NCBI GenBank assembly: GCA_965221985.1
Contig: OZ244928.1
Span: 1,798,001-1,862,000, forward strand
DNA length: 64,000 nt
Direction: 5' to 3'
Origin: J054 sp965221985
Lineage (GTDB): Bacteria > Pseudomonadota > Gammaproteobacteria > Steroidobacterales > GCA-2729495
Shown here: piece after piece, positions 43,789-52,383 of the stretch
How positions within the stretch are numbered: the stretch's first letter is position 1
Layout: each line of letters begins with the position of its first letter
Program-made: the position numbers and the translations under genes
Notes under the pieces: model-generated
The model's input: only the letters and a program-made list of their open reading frames with translations
Database searches by the model: none
Told to the model about the DNA's origin: nothing

Positions 43789-43905
43789 ATGATCTTGTTA
43801 CCCGCTGTTGTCGCTTGGCTCCGAGTGCTAGCTCGATGTGCTGGGCGAGTGCTCGGAAACCGCCGAGATTCGATGCATATAAGGGGTGTTGGTTTTTCTT
43901 CCTAG

Positions 43906-45081
43906 CTATTTGCGCAAGCCGCGAATAATCGTGTTGGGCAAGTAAGCATCGTCCCAATCCAAGGCGATATCGCCGGTTCGCACAATAACCAGCCCCTGGG
44001 ACGGCACGACATACACGCGCGATCCGCCGAATCCGTCGAAATAAATTACATCCTCTGCGGCAAAGGGCTCCGACTGGTAAACGCTGGTGCTGGTCTTTTG
44101 GTTGTAGCCGCGTTCTTCTGCATAGTTTGTGCCCAACCATGTTAAGAATCCGTAGTTCGGATTTTGCGTGCTGGGGGTGACGATTTGCCTCATCCACCAT
44201 TGCGGCACCACCTGCCTATCGCTCAGACTGCCATTGCCTAGATGCAGCAGTCCGACCATTAGCCAAGATCGCGCCGTCGCGCCCAGGCAACAAAAAGTTC
44301 GCGCCGTCGCATTGTCTACCGAGTCTAAGACGACCCGCGCATCTTCGGCGCCGATATGCCGCCAAAGAGCTGAGGACAAATATTTTGAATATTTTTGTCC
44401 CGTTGCGCGCTCTAACACGATACCCAAAATTTGTGGGTTGACGCTGTTGTAGTCGAAGCGTGCGCCAGGCTTGTCAAGAAGACTTTGATTGAGCACGACG
44501 GCCTTAGTGTTTTTGCCCAGCACTAACTGAAAAAATCCTTGCAATGGATTGAAGCCGATGGTGGGGTAGTCGATGCCACTGGCTTGTTGCAGCATTTGCC
44601 GCAGCGTGATTTTTCCTCGTTCATCCTGTGACCATTCTTCCAGATACTTGCCGACTTCGTCATCAACTGATTTTATGTAGCCGTCGCGAATTGCGATTCC
44701 CACCAGCACGGCCAAGACCGACTTGTGCATGGATTGGGTCGGGGAAATGCTGCCGGCGGAATAATCTGAGTAATACTTTTCCAGTTGCAGCGCGCCGTCA
44801 TGAAATACAATCAGGGCATGCGAGTCCGTTTCCTCGCCATAGGCCGTTGCAAGGTTTAGAGCGTCTGGCAGAATGCTTCGATCTTCTTCGCTGCTAACCG
44901 GAATTTCGAATTTAGGCCCGCCATCCACAACTTCCAATGGGCCTTGGTTGCCGGTAATGGGAGATAGGACCAAGCGCGAGGTCAGTACTGGGTCTTGTAG
45001 GTACATCCAGACCAGTCCGCCTAATACGACGAGTAGGGCTAGTTGAATTAGGCGTTTAATCCAGCTCAATATTTTACGCAT
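43906..45081 (-). CDS. Membrane-anchored serine hydrolase of the class C beta-lactamase/NylB family
   Basis: 391 residues from ATG 45081; the frame runs open to 45156 but the leader-like MRKILSWIKRLIQLALLVVLGGLVWMY is the natural N-terminus, a single uncleaved membrane anchor that places the enzyme in the periplasm. SxxK is present (SMHKSV); the second motif region reads FDYNSVNPQILG and is followed by LERATGQ and FCCLGATARSW, a pattern of 6-aminohexanoate-dimer hydrolase-like proteins. Such enzymes hydrolyse peptides, esters or lactams. It lies 80 bp downstream of hemL on the same strand and is convergent with the NRPS-folE unit. Possible processing role for the peptide product is speculative. 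Confidence 0.82.
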   Translation of the reverse strand: MRKILSWIKRLIQLALLVVLGGLVWMYLQDPVLTSRLVLSPITGNQGPLEVVDGGPKFEIPVSSEEDRSILPDALNLATAYGEETDSHALIVFHDGALQLEKYYSDYSAGSISPTQSMHKSVLAVLVGIAIRDGYIKSVDDEVGKYLEEWSQDERGKITLRQMLQQASGIDYPTIGFNPLQGFFQLVLGKNTKAVVLNQSLLDKPGARFDYNSVNPQILGIVLERATGQKYSKYLSSALWRHIGAEDARVVLDSVDNATARTFCCLGATARSWLMVGLLHLGNGSLSDRQVVPQWWMRQIVTPSTQNPNYGFLTWLGTNYAEERGYNQKTSTSVYQSEPFAAEDVIYFDGFGGSRVYVVPSQGLVIVRTGDIALDWDDAYLPNTIIRGLRK

Positions 45082-45161
45082 GGGAGTAAGTATAGCCGTG
45101 GCGATGATGGTGATTGGCCCGATTGCGCGGCGCCTGTTGATCACGTGCTCATGCAATCTTT

Positions 45162-46442
45162 CTAGGATGAATCTAAGCTAGTAAAGGCGTTTACATGATT
45201 CGTTAGCTTGCGAATCTGATTTTCGTCGTGGGCAAGGCACAGGAACCCTACTTCGTAAGGACTAGGCGGCAAGTAGAGGCCTTCCGCAAGGGCGGATTGA
45301 AATAATGCCGAATAACTGCGCGCCGTCTGGTCGGGTATGTCCTGTGGTCGCCGCAGAGTTTGTTTTGAATTAACTTGCGGTGCGATCCAAAAAATCGAAG
45401 CCTGTCTTTCCAGGTGGACACTTAGGTTGTTCTGTAGGCCTCTATCCAGTTCCCTGCCGAGTTCTTCTAGCTGCTGATAGGCTTCGCCGTCAGACAAAGC
45501 TTGAAGTGTTGCTAAACCGGCGGTCATGGCTACCGGGTTGGCGCTGAGGGTTCCTGCCTGATAAACATCGCCCAAGGGCGCGAGCTGCTGCATGAGTCGC
45601 TTTGATCCAGCCACCGCACCCACGGGAAATCCGCCACCGATAATTTTTCCATAGGTGACGAGATCCGGTTGTAAATCGTACAGCTGCGCGCAGCCGCCGA
45701 AGGCCACGCGAAAACCTGTGATGACTTCATCAAGAATGAGTAAGCTGCCATGCCGATGGCAGTGCGCCTGTAGCGCATGCAGAAACTCCAGACGCTGGGG
45801 GAGTAGTCCATGATTGGCTGGCAGTGGCTCGATAATGGCCGCGGCCAATTGTTTGCCATGCGAGGTAAACAGCTTGGCAAGTCCTTCCCTGTCGTCTAAG
45901 TCAGCGACGAGGGTGTCTGTGGTAATGCCTGGCGTGATGCCCGCGCTGTTCGCCTCGCCAACCCCGGCAAGGCCTGACCCGGCTTTGATGAGCATGGCGT
46001 CGCTGTGCCCGTGATAACAGCCGGAGAATTTCAGAATCTTGTGTCTTCCGGTAGCGGCGCGTGCGATTCGCAGTGCCGTCATGACCGCTTCGGTACCAGA
46101 ATTCATGAAACGGATTTGCTCAACCCAAGCTAGGCGCCCACAGATTAGCTCGGCGAGCTCTAACGATGTGGATTCGGCTGTGCCATAGCTCCAACCGCGC
46201 GCCAGCGCATCGCTAACGGCTCGGCCAATGGTCTTATCCGCGTGACCATGAATCAATGGCCCAAAGGCCAGGCAGAAATCGATAAGTCGTCGCTTGTCCG
46301 CGGTTATGAGTTCGGCACCCCGCGCGCAATTCACGAATAGTGGTTTGCCGCCGACGCTTCGCAGGTCCCGCACGGGCGAATGCACACCGCCAGGGGTAAC
46401 CGCTTGCGCGCGGGCAAGCAGTGTCTGCTGGCGATCATTCAC
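45162..46442 (-). CDS. hemL: Glutamate-1-semialdehyde 2,1-aminomutase (HemL)
   Basis: 426 residues, full length. PLP-dependent class III aminotransferase fold with the GSAM-specific opening TPGGVHSPVR, FMNSGTEAVMTALRIARA, FSGCYHGHSDAML, LDEVITGFRVAFGG and the PLP lysine in TYGKIIGGGFPVGA. It isomerises glutamate-1-semialdehyde to 5-aminolevulinate, the second step of the C5 pathway. It starts 13 bp after hemB and is part of the cysG-cysK-hemA-hemCD-hemB-hemL row. Confidence 0.95.
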   Translation of the reverse strand: MNDRQQTLLARAQAVTPGGVHSPVRDLRSVGGKPLFVNCARGAELITADKRRLIDFCLAFGPLIHGHADKTIGRAVSDALARGWSYGTAESTSLELAELICGRLAWVEQIRFMNSGTEAVMTALRIARAATGRHKILKFSGCYHGHSDAMLIKAGSGLAGVGEANSAGITPGITTDTLVADLDDREGLAKLFTSHGKQLAAAIIEPLPANHGLLPQRLEFLHALQAHCHRHGSLLILDEVITGFRVAFGGCAQLYDLQPDLVTYGKIIGGGFPVGAVAGSKRLMQQLAPLGDVYQAGTLSANPVAMTAGLATLQALSDGEAYQQLEELGRELDRGLQNNLSVHLERQASIFWIAPQVNSKQTLRRPQDIPDQTARSYSALFQSALAEGLYLPPSPYEVGFLCLAHDENQIRKLTNHVNAFTSLDSS

Positions 46443-46455
46443 GCTCTGAGACCTG

Positions 46456-47397
46456 CTAACAATTTGCGCGCCGGGCCGCGTAGGTGATGATCATGCTTGC
46501 CCCCGCACGGAGGCAGGCCGTCCAAGTTTCTTCCTGGGCGCGATGTGGGTCGAGAAGCCCAGCGGCGGCGGCAAGGTCTATGCCGGCTTGCTCGCCACTG
46601 GTTTGATAAACGGCCCAGGGTTGATCGATGGCAGCCGACAGATTCGCAAGTATGTCTAGGTAGGGCAGGGCGGGTTTGACCATGAGTACGTCGGCCCCCT
46701 CTTGCGCGTCTCGTTGAGCACAGCGTTGCGCATCGTCGACCCGTCCGGGATCCAGTTGGTAGCTGGCGCGGTCAGTCAGCGGACCGTTGCCGCGGGGCCT
46801 TGACTCGGCGGCTGTGCGAAATGGTCCATAAAAATTTGATTGGAACTTAGCCGCGTAGCTCATGATGATTGTTTGCTCAAGCTCAGCTTGGTCTAAGGCT
46901 TCCCGAATCGCAGCGACACGGCCATCCATCATGTCACTGGGGGCCACACAATCAGCACCTGCCTGGGCGTATTCAAGCGCCGCGTCGGCAAGCTGCACGA
47001 CGGTGGCGGCATTGTCCACGTAGTTTTGTTGACTATTCAATACGCCGCAGTGGCCGTGGCTGGTGTGCGAGCAAAGACAAACATCGGCTGCCAGCCATAG
47101 GTCTTGTCCAAATTCTTTCTTGACGGCCGAGATTTGTGCTGCCGTGAAATCGTGCTTGAAATTTTTTTCTTGTTTTTCTCGCGGTACGCCAAACAACAAG
47201 AACTTATCGATACCGAACGATAAATCCTGTTCTATTTGCCGAAGCAGCGAACTGGGCGTATCTCGATAGACATTATCCAAGCCCTGGATTCCTTCGCGCT
47301 CGGTCAAACTTTCGACGACGAACAAAGCTTGCACAAGCTGCTCTTTATGGACGTGGAATCGGCGGCTGAGCTCACGTGTGTGCCGATTCAAGCGCAT
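46456..47397 (-). CDS. hemB: Delta-aminolevulinic acid dehydratase (HemB), zinc-type
   Basis: 313 residues from ATG 47397 (family-typical start RLNRHTRELSRRF); an in-frame GTG at 47430 overlaps hemCD and is an alternative. The active-site lysines are Lys184 in SYAAKFQSNFYGPFR and Lys241 in VLMVKPALPYLDI. Cys107, Cys109 and Cys117 in DVCLCSHTSHGHCG are the zinc ligands, so it is the zinc-dependent form. It condenses two 5-aminolevulinates to porphobilinogen. Located between hemCD and hemL with gaps of about 11 and 13 bp. Confidence 0.95.
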   Translation of the reverse strand: MRLNRHTRELSRRFHVHKEQLVQALFVVESLTEREGIQGLDNVYRDTPSSLLRQIEQDLSFGIDKFLLFGVPREKQEKNFKHDFTAAQISAVKKEFGQDLWLAADVCLCSHTSHGHCGVLNSQQNYVDNAATVVQLADAALEYAQAGADCVAPSDMMDGRVAAIREALDQAELEQTIIMSYAAKFQSNFYGPFRTAAESRPRGNGPLTDRASYQLDPGRVDDAQRCAQRDAQEGADVLMVKPALPYLDILANLSAAIDQPWAVYQTSGEQAGIDLAAAAGLLDPHRAQEETWTACLRAGASMIITYAARRANC

Positions 47398-47408
47398 GCG
47401 GCGCAGGC

Positions 47409-48893
47409 CTAGCTTAGCCACGCTTGCCACTCGCGTTGACTTGGGAAAATCGTGGGTTTGATGCCCATGGATTTCAGCGCAGCGGCGGTTTTGCCCGCGC
47501 CGCAGGCATGTTCCGCATCTTTGGCCGTGCTGTGGTGCAAGGCGTCAAACTGTCTTGGACTGTGCCAATAGCAGTGTGTCGCGGCGCGCATGTCTTGATC
47601 TGTATCGGCTGCATTCGGAAAGCTGGCGGTGTAGCTGGCCACCACTTGTGCAATGCCCGAGCCAGCCCAGCTTTCCACGGCATCTGCGTGCGTCAAGGCC
47701 GTCCATTCCGCCAAGTGGGGCAGCTGAAGTACTTCGCTTTGTAAGGTCGGTACAAGATGTTCGAAGCCAAAATTCTCCGCGCAACCCTCTATCCAACGGC
47801 CGCGTAAGGCAAGTTTTCGCCAACTCGTGGTGCCGCTTACCCAAAGTCGATGAGCATCACTGGCCACGAAACCATCCGGCAGTGCTCGCCAATGCGCAAT
47901 GAATATCGCTGGCCCGAGTTGTTGATTGATGTTGATGCGCTGAATTTCGAGGGCCGTGGAATCCAGTTTTCCGCACCAAGCCTTGGCCATCTTCGGCGGC
48001 GGTGGTTTGGCCCACAAGACCTTGCGCCTGCCGCTGGCATCGCGAGTGAAAGTGACGCGGCCCAGGTGTGGATTCCTAATAGTCGTCGCGCCGAAGGCGG
48101 GCTGATTATTGACTCGGATTGCGGCCGCGATTTCGTCTTCCAGTCGTTTGGCCGTTGCCGGGTCGTGCAGGGGGCGCAATAGTGCTTGTGTGCGAACATC
48201 CATTCTGCGGCACTCTAGACTTAGCGCGCCTTGGCCCGGCGCCGTTGGGCAGTGGGTCAAGGGCAGGACCATCTTCGGGCTAGCGGCCAGCGCATCTTCA
48301 ATTGCATTGCATCCTGCCGCATCTCGCCAAAGTCTCGCTAAACCGGCTAAGGCCAGCACGACCGCATCCAGCGCATCTGGGTCAGAGTCGGGCAGCAGGA
48401 TGCGTTGTAAGCGCCCATCCACCGTCCCGCGTAAGGGCAAGAATTCCAACTGTGGGGGCCTTGCGAACTGCGGCAAGTGTTCTCTTAGGAATGCGCCGCT
48501 GTGCGTACTGCGTCGCAAAGATGAGCAGCCGACGCGCAAGCTAATTCCACGTCGCAGCTTTTCCATGACATCGGCGCGGAACACGACCATATCCCGGGGA
48601 TTTTCGCGCACTGGGACAGCGGCTCGATAGAATTCCGCCGGTCTGGCGGCGGCTAGATCTTTTGCCGAGTGAACGACGCAGTCAATGTCACCCTTGGCGA
48701 GCAGTGCATCCAGTTCGGCGGAAAAAAAGTCTGGATCTTGGACCTGCTGCAAGGGCGTTTGTTGATCCTGATCGCCGCGGGTGGATTGGGTAACCAGCTT
48801 GACCCGCAAGCCCGGGTGCGCCATTTCGAGCGCGTTTGCCACCTGCCGGCTTTGGGCCACGGCGAGCAAAGATGCTCTACAGCCCAGACGCAT
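47409..48893 (-). CDS. HemC-HemD fusion: hydroxymethylbilane synthase-like + uroporphyrinogen-III synthase-like
   Basis: 494 residues from ATG 48893 (MRLGCRASLLAVAQ; an upstream in-frame start at 48947 overlaps hemA). Residues 1-300 are HemC-like: catalytic Asp79 in VVHSAKDL, GCSSLRRS, LRGTVDGRL, TAPGQGALSLECR. The loop that carries the dipyrromethane cofactor, GGCQVPIG in E. coli, here reads VNNQPAFG (261-268), so the attachment cysteine is Asn263. Residues from about 310 are a divergent HemD-like domain with WVSGTTSWRKL and a C-terminal ACGAGKTAAALKSMGIKPTIFPS resembling the end of uroporphyrinogen-III synthases. Operon context (hemA, hemB, hemL, cysG) supports a role in making uroporphyrinogen III. 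Whether it is active without the Cys is open. Confidence 0.82.
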   Translation of the reverse strand: MRLGCRASLLAVAQSRQVANALEMAHPGLRVKLVTQSTRGDQDQQTPLQQVQDPDFFSAELDALLAKGDIDCVVHSAKDLAAARPAEFYRAAVPVRENPRDMVVFRADVMEKLRRGISLRVGCSSLRRSTHSGAFLREHLPQFARPPQLEFLPLRGTVDGRLQRILLPDSDPDALDAVVLALAGLARLWRDAAGCNAIEDALAASPKMVLPLTHCPTAPGQGALSLECRRMDVRTQALLRPLHDPATAKRLEDEIAAAIRVNNQPAFGATTIRNPHLGRVTFTRDASGRRKVLWAKPPPPKMAKAWCGKLDSTALEIQRININQQLGPAIFIAHWRALPDGFVASDAHRLWVSGTTSWRKLALRGRWIEGCAENFGFEHLVPTLQSEVLQLPHLAEWTALTHADAVESWAGSGIAQVVASYTASFPNAADTDQDMRAATHCYWHSPRQFDALHHSTAKDAEHACGAGKTAAALKSMGIKPTIFPSQREWQAWLS

Positions 48894-48910
48894 GATTCGG
48901 TTCGTCGGTT

Positions 48911-49813
48911 TCACGCCCGGGCGCGTCGCGGAGATTTGCGCGGCCATCGCTCCATATCGCCGCGGCTGCTGGCTGCGCGACAGGCGTTTCGCGCCTGTTG
49001 AACGCCAAGTAAACGCACATTTGCTTGCTTGGTTTGAAGTTCGAATAGATGATCTAGGTCGTAACAGCTTGCGACGCTGGCGATTCTTAAATGCTGGTCT
49101 CGCCGGCGACCGAAATGCACCAGCGACTGGGCAGTGGTATCACCAAGGGCATTGGTCCAGCGATCATCATTGCTCATATCGGCCGGTGTGGTGATGACGA
49201 GGTGATCAGCCCATTGTGCCGCTTGCACCACTTGTTCTTTTGTAAAGCGATAAGCTGGCAGGCCGCTCTGGACGCGTGGCTCGCGACGGTTCCAGTAGGC
49301 GGTGGCCCAAGCCTGGAAAAATGGTGCAAGTGATCGGGCCAAGTTGCCACTGCCCACAAATAAAATCCGCTCGTTCTTGCCTGGTCGCAGTAACTTACGC
49401 AGCAGACTGCCGTAGGATGTCCCGCCGATGTTTTGCAGATAGGTCTGGTGAATTACTTTTGCATCCGCAAGGGCGGATTCAACCAGCGGTGAGAGTTCTT
49501 TCATAAGTTGCGGATTGCCGTTGACCTGATAGCGTCGCCAGGCTTGCTTGAATTGTCCGTAGACATTGGTTTCGCCCAATACTTCGCTGCGCAAGCCCGT
49601 GAGCACTTCGAGCAAGAACTCGTAAGCCTTACTGCCAAGGAGTACTTCGGGTCTGTCACGCCATGCCGCCGATGCATTGGCGACCAGATCGATTTCTATT
49701 CGCCGTAGGCAGGTTTCCACGACGAAACCGGATGCTTCGCGACGAGTCGCCGCCGAAGGCATGGACCAATGGGCCAGGCACAAGCTTTGCGCCGATGTAA
49801 GAACGGACTTCAT
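48911..49813 (-). CDS. hemA: Short, divergent glutamyl-tRNA reductase (HemA)
   Basis: 300 residues, against about 420 in typical bacterial HemA. The catalytic Cys35 lies in VVETCLRRIEI (canonical STCNRTE); EFLLEVLTGLRSEVLGETNVYGQFKQAW matches the conserved GLxSMVLGExQIxGQ region, and ILFVGSGNLARSLAP is the NADPH-binding loop. The C-terminal helical dimerisation domain is missing: the sequence ends in a basic tail of about 25 residues after the Rossmann domain. It would make glutamate-1-semialdehyde from Glu-tRNA. It starts 16 bp after cysK and ends 17 bp before hemCD. Confidence 0.82.
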   Translation of the reverse strand: MKSVLTSAQSLCLAHWSMPSAATRREASGFVVETCLRRIEIDLVANASAAWRDRPEVLLGSKAYEFLLEVLTGLRSEVLGETNVYGQFKQAWRRYQVNGNPQLMKELSPLVESALADAKVIHQTYLQNIGGTSYGSLLRKLLRPGKNERILFVGSGNLARSLAPFFQAWATAYWNRREPRVQSGLPAYRFTKEQVVQAAQWADHLVITTPADMSNDDRWTNALGDTTAQSLVHFGRRRDQHLRIASVASCYDLDHLFELQTKQANVRLLGVQQARNACRAASSRGDMERWPRKSPRRARA

Positions 49814-49829
49814 GCAGCTTAAGCGGCGG

Positions 49830-50786
49830 CTAATCTAAACTCGCCAGCCAGTCATCGTCAGAGCCCTCATTCAGCTCTTCGAACAAGAAGGTACTGAGAT
49901 AACGCTCGCCGGTGTCGGGCAACATGGCGAGGATGCTCGAACCTCGCGGCGCTTGAACCGCAATTTGCATTGCCCCGGCGAGGGTGGCGCCGGCGGACAA
50001 GCCAACGAAAATGCCTTCTTCGCGGGCTAGCCGCAATGACCAGTCCTTGGCGTCGTCGTCGGTGACAGACAGAAGTTGGTCATGCACATCCGGGTTGAGC
50101 ACATCGGGAACAAAATTCGGCGTCCAACCTTGAATTTTGTGGGGTTGCCAGTCGGCACCACTCAACATGGCGGCTTCGGCGGGTTCCACGGCAATAATTT
50201 TCACCTCCGGTCGCGCGGCTTTGATGACTTGACCGGCGCCGGTCAGAGTGCCTCCGGTGCCCCAACCAGTGACCCAATAGTCCAGACCTCGATTGGCGAA
50301 GTCGCGCAGAATTTCCGGCCCGGTGGTGGCTCGGTGATAAGCGGGGTTGGCGGGATTTTCAAATTGTCGGGCCAAAAACCAGCCGTGCTGGGCGGCCAGC
50401 TCTTCGGCTCGTAAAACCATGCCGGTGCCTTTTTCAGCGGCCGGCGTCAAAATGACCTTGGCGCCGAGGGCCCGCATGATTTTGCGTCGTTCGATGGAAA
50501 ACGAATCGGCCATGGTCGCGACGAAGGGATAGCCGCGGGCCGCGCAAACCATGGCCAGGGCGATGCCTGTGTTACCGGAGGTTGCTTCCACCACGGTTTG
50601 GCCCGGCTCCAGTGCTCCGCGGCGTTCGGCATCATTGATGATGGCTAGAGCCAGGCGGTCTTTCACTGAACCCAGTGGGTTAAAGGCTTCCACCTTCACG
50701 AACATGTCGATGCCGCTGGGTGTGATGCGATTCAACTGGACGACGGGCGTGTTGCCCACCGTGTCGAGAATGCTGTTGTAGATCAT
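49830..50786 (-). CDS. cysK: Cysteine synthase (O-acetylserine sulfhydrylase)
   Basis: 318 residues, full length. PLP lysine in NPLGSVKDRLA, substrate loop EATSGNTGIALAM, and the PLP phosphate loop GWGTGGTLTGAGQ. The rest follows CysK (IYNSILDTVGNTPVVQL, AILAMLPDTGERYLST). The isoenzyme choice CysK over CysM is from overall pattern. It makes cysteine from O-acetylserine and sulfide, the end product of the sulfate pathway served by the adjacent cysG and cysH. Gap of 24 bp from cysG and 16 bp to hemA. Confidence 0.93.
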   Translation of the reverse strand: MIYNSILDTVGNTPVVQLNRITPSGIDMFVKVEAFNPLGSVKDRLALAIINDAERRGALEPGQTVVEATSGNTGIALAMVCAARGYPFVATMADSFSIERRKIMRALGAKVILTPAAEKGTGMVLRAEELAAQHGWFLARQFENPANPAYHRATTGPEILRDFANRGLDYWVTGWGTGGTLTGAGQVIKAARPEVKIIAVEPAEAAMLSGADWQPHKIQGWTPNFVPDVLNPDVHDQLLSVTDDDAKDWSLRLAREEGIFVGLSAGATLAGAMQIAVQAPRGSSILAMLPDTGERYLSTFLFEELNEGSDDDWLASLD

Positions 50787-50810
50787 TGTGCTGCGTTCTC
50801 CATTCGATTG

Positions 50811-52217
50811 TTATCCGTTGGCGGCAAACTGTTCAGCTGCGGTTTCGGCTTGAAACCAGTTCAGTTGTCCGGCCATCTTTACGACGTCTCCGACGATCAG
50901 CAGCGCCGGTGCATTGATTTCGACTGCTTTCGCGGGCAGTTCTTGAAGCTTGGCCTGCACAACTTTTTGCTGGGCCCTTGTGCCTTGTTCAATCAACAGC
51001 GCAGGTGTATCGGGGGAACGGCCATTCTCTTGCAGTTTAAGACAGATTTCGTGCAAACGGCGCAGTGCCATGTAGATCACCAAAGTCTGATTCGTCCCGG
51101 CCAATGTGGCGAGATCTGTTGAGTCTTCATCGGTGGCATGGTGACCTGTGAGCACTGAATAGCCACCTGCCGTGTGTCGATGGGTCAGCGGGACGCCGGC
51201 GTAGGCGGCGCAAGCGTTTGCCGCGGTAATTCCGGGCACGACTTCGTAACTGAGCCCGGCCTTTGCCAGGGCCTGCAGCTCTTCGCCGCCCCTGCCAAAG
51301 ACCATAGGATCACCGCCCTTCAGTCGACAAACACGTTCGCCGCGGGACACACGGGCAACGAGCTCTCGATTGATGTCGGCTTGCGCAGTGGACGGTTGAC
51401 CGCCTCGCTTGCCTACCGCCACCAAGGTGGTATCCCGTCGCGCTAAATCGAGGATTTCCTGCGAGACCAAGGCGTCGTGCATCACCGTATCTGCTTTGCG
51501 CAGTAGCTCAAGTCCTCGCCGGGTAAGTAGCCCAGGGTTACCTGATCCGGCACCCACTAACCATGCCTGTCCAGGTTTGGCGCAGTTGCCGGTTTGCAGT
51601 CGTGTTATCAAGTGCTGGTCAGCGTTGGCCTTGCGCCCGGCGAGCAGATGTTCAGCGGCTGGTCCATCGAGCAAGTCTTGCCAGAAGTGAACTCGCTGGG
51701 CATGCGTCCTAATTTTTTCAGCGACGCGCTGCCGCCAGCTGCCTGCCCAATTCGCCAGTTCGCCGATGCGCTCGGGTAACCAATCGTCCAGTTGCTGACG
51801 TAACCATCTGGCCACGATGGGTGCCCGGCCGCCGCTGCTAATAGCGACCACGATGGGTGAACGGTCTACGACCGCGGGCATAATGAATGCCGAAGTTTCG
51901 CCGTCGTCCACGACATTGCACAAACGTTGCAGCCTATCGGCGGCGTTCGCCACCGCTTGGTTCACCGTTCGATCATCCGTTGCTGCGATGATCAGCCAGT
52001 GCGACTCGACTAAACCAGGGTCAAATTCCCCGCCATGCTGCGTAACTTTTTCGGCTGCGGCGAGAGCCCGAAGCCCACTGCACAAGACTGGTGCATTGAT
52101 GCTGACGCGAGCACCGGCCCGCAGAAGCTGACGCGTCTTACGCAAGGCAACTTCACCGCCGCCGACTACTAGGCAAGGCTTGTCTTGCAGCTTGGCGAAT
52201 AGAGGTAAGTAATCCAT
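50811..52217 (-). CDS. cysG: Siroheme synthase CysG (SirC-SUMT bifunctional)
   Basis: 468 residues. The N-terminal 1-200 is the precorrin-2 dehydrogenase/ferrochelatase part (CLVVGGGEVALRKTRQLLRAGA, IAATDD, CNVVDDGETSAFIMPAVVDRSPIVVAISSGGRAP). The C-terminal 215-460 is uroporphyrinogen-III methyltransferase (VGAGSGNPGLLTRRGLELLRKAD, HDALVS, RLKGGDPMVFGRGGEE, VPGITAANACAAYAGVPLTHR). It converts uroporphyrinogen III to siroheme for sulfite reductase. First gene of the tetrapyrrole row and divergent from cysB. Confidence 0.96.
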   Translation of the reverse strand: MDYLPLFAKLQDKPCLVVGGGEVALRKTRQLLRAGARVSINAPVLCSGLRALAAAEKVTQHGGEFDPGLVESHWLIIAATDDRTVNQAVANAADRLQRLCNVVDDGETSAFIMPAVVDRSPIVVAISSGGRAPIVARWLRQQLDDWLPERIGELANWAGSWRQRVAEKIRTHAQRVHFWQDLLDGPAAEHLLAGRKANADQHLITRLQTGNCAKPGQAWLVGAGSGNPGLLTRRGLELLRKADTVMHDALVSQEILDLARRDTTLVAVGKRGGQPSTAQADINRELVARVSRGERVCRLKGGDPMVFGRGGEELQALAKAGLSYEVVPGITAANACAAYAGVPLTHRHTAGGYSVLTGHHATDEDSTDLATLAGTNQTLVIYMALRRLHEICLKLQENGRSPDTPALLIEQGTRAQQKVVQAKLQELPAKAVEINAPALLIVGDVVKMAGQLNWFQAETAAEQFAANG

Positions 52218-52325
52218 GCAAAGGGCCCGCAGCGTCGGGCCGCTACCTTACTCTGATTCGCAAGCTATTAAAAAATAATCAAATTGCCTGCACTTATGGC
52301 CCCGCGCTATATCTGATCCACAGCG

Positions 52326-52358
52326 TTGACAGTGGCATGTAACCAATGGTTATATGCC
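52326..52358 (+). promoter_or_regulatory. cysB promoter with overlapping palindromic operator
   Basis: -35 TTGACA at 52326-52331 and an AT-rich -10 (TTATAT at 52350-52355, 18-bp spacer). The spacer and -10 coincide with a 25-bp near-perfect palindrome 52334-52358 centred on TAACCA-A-TGGTTA, flanked by GGCAT and ATGCC; one position breaks the symmetry. It ends 25 bases before ATG 52384. The placement fits autorepression by CysB, a LysR-type regulator that often represses its own gene, and may serve cysG in the other direction. Confidence 0.6.
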
Positions 52359-52383
52359 GTCTGACTGTGCAAAGCGAACAAGC

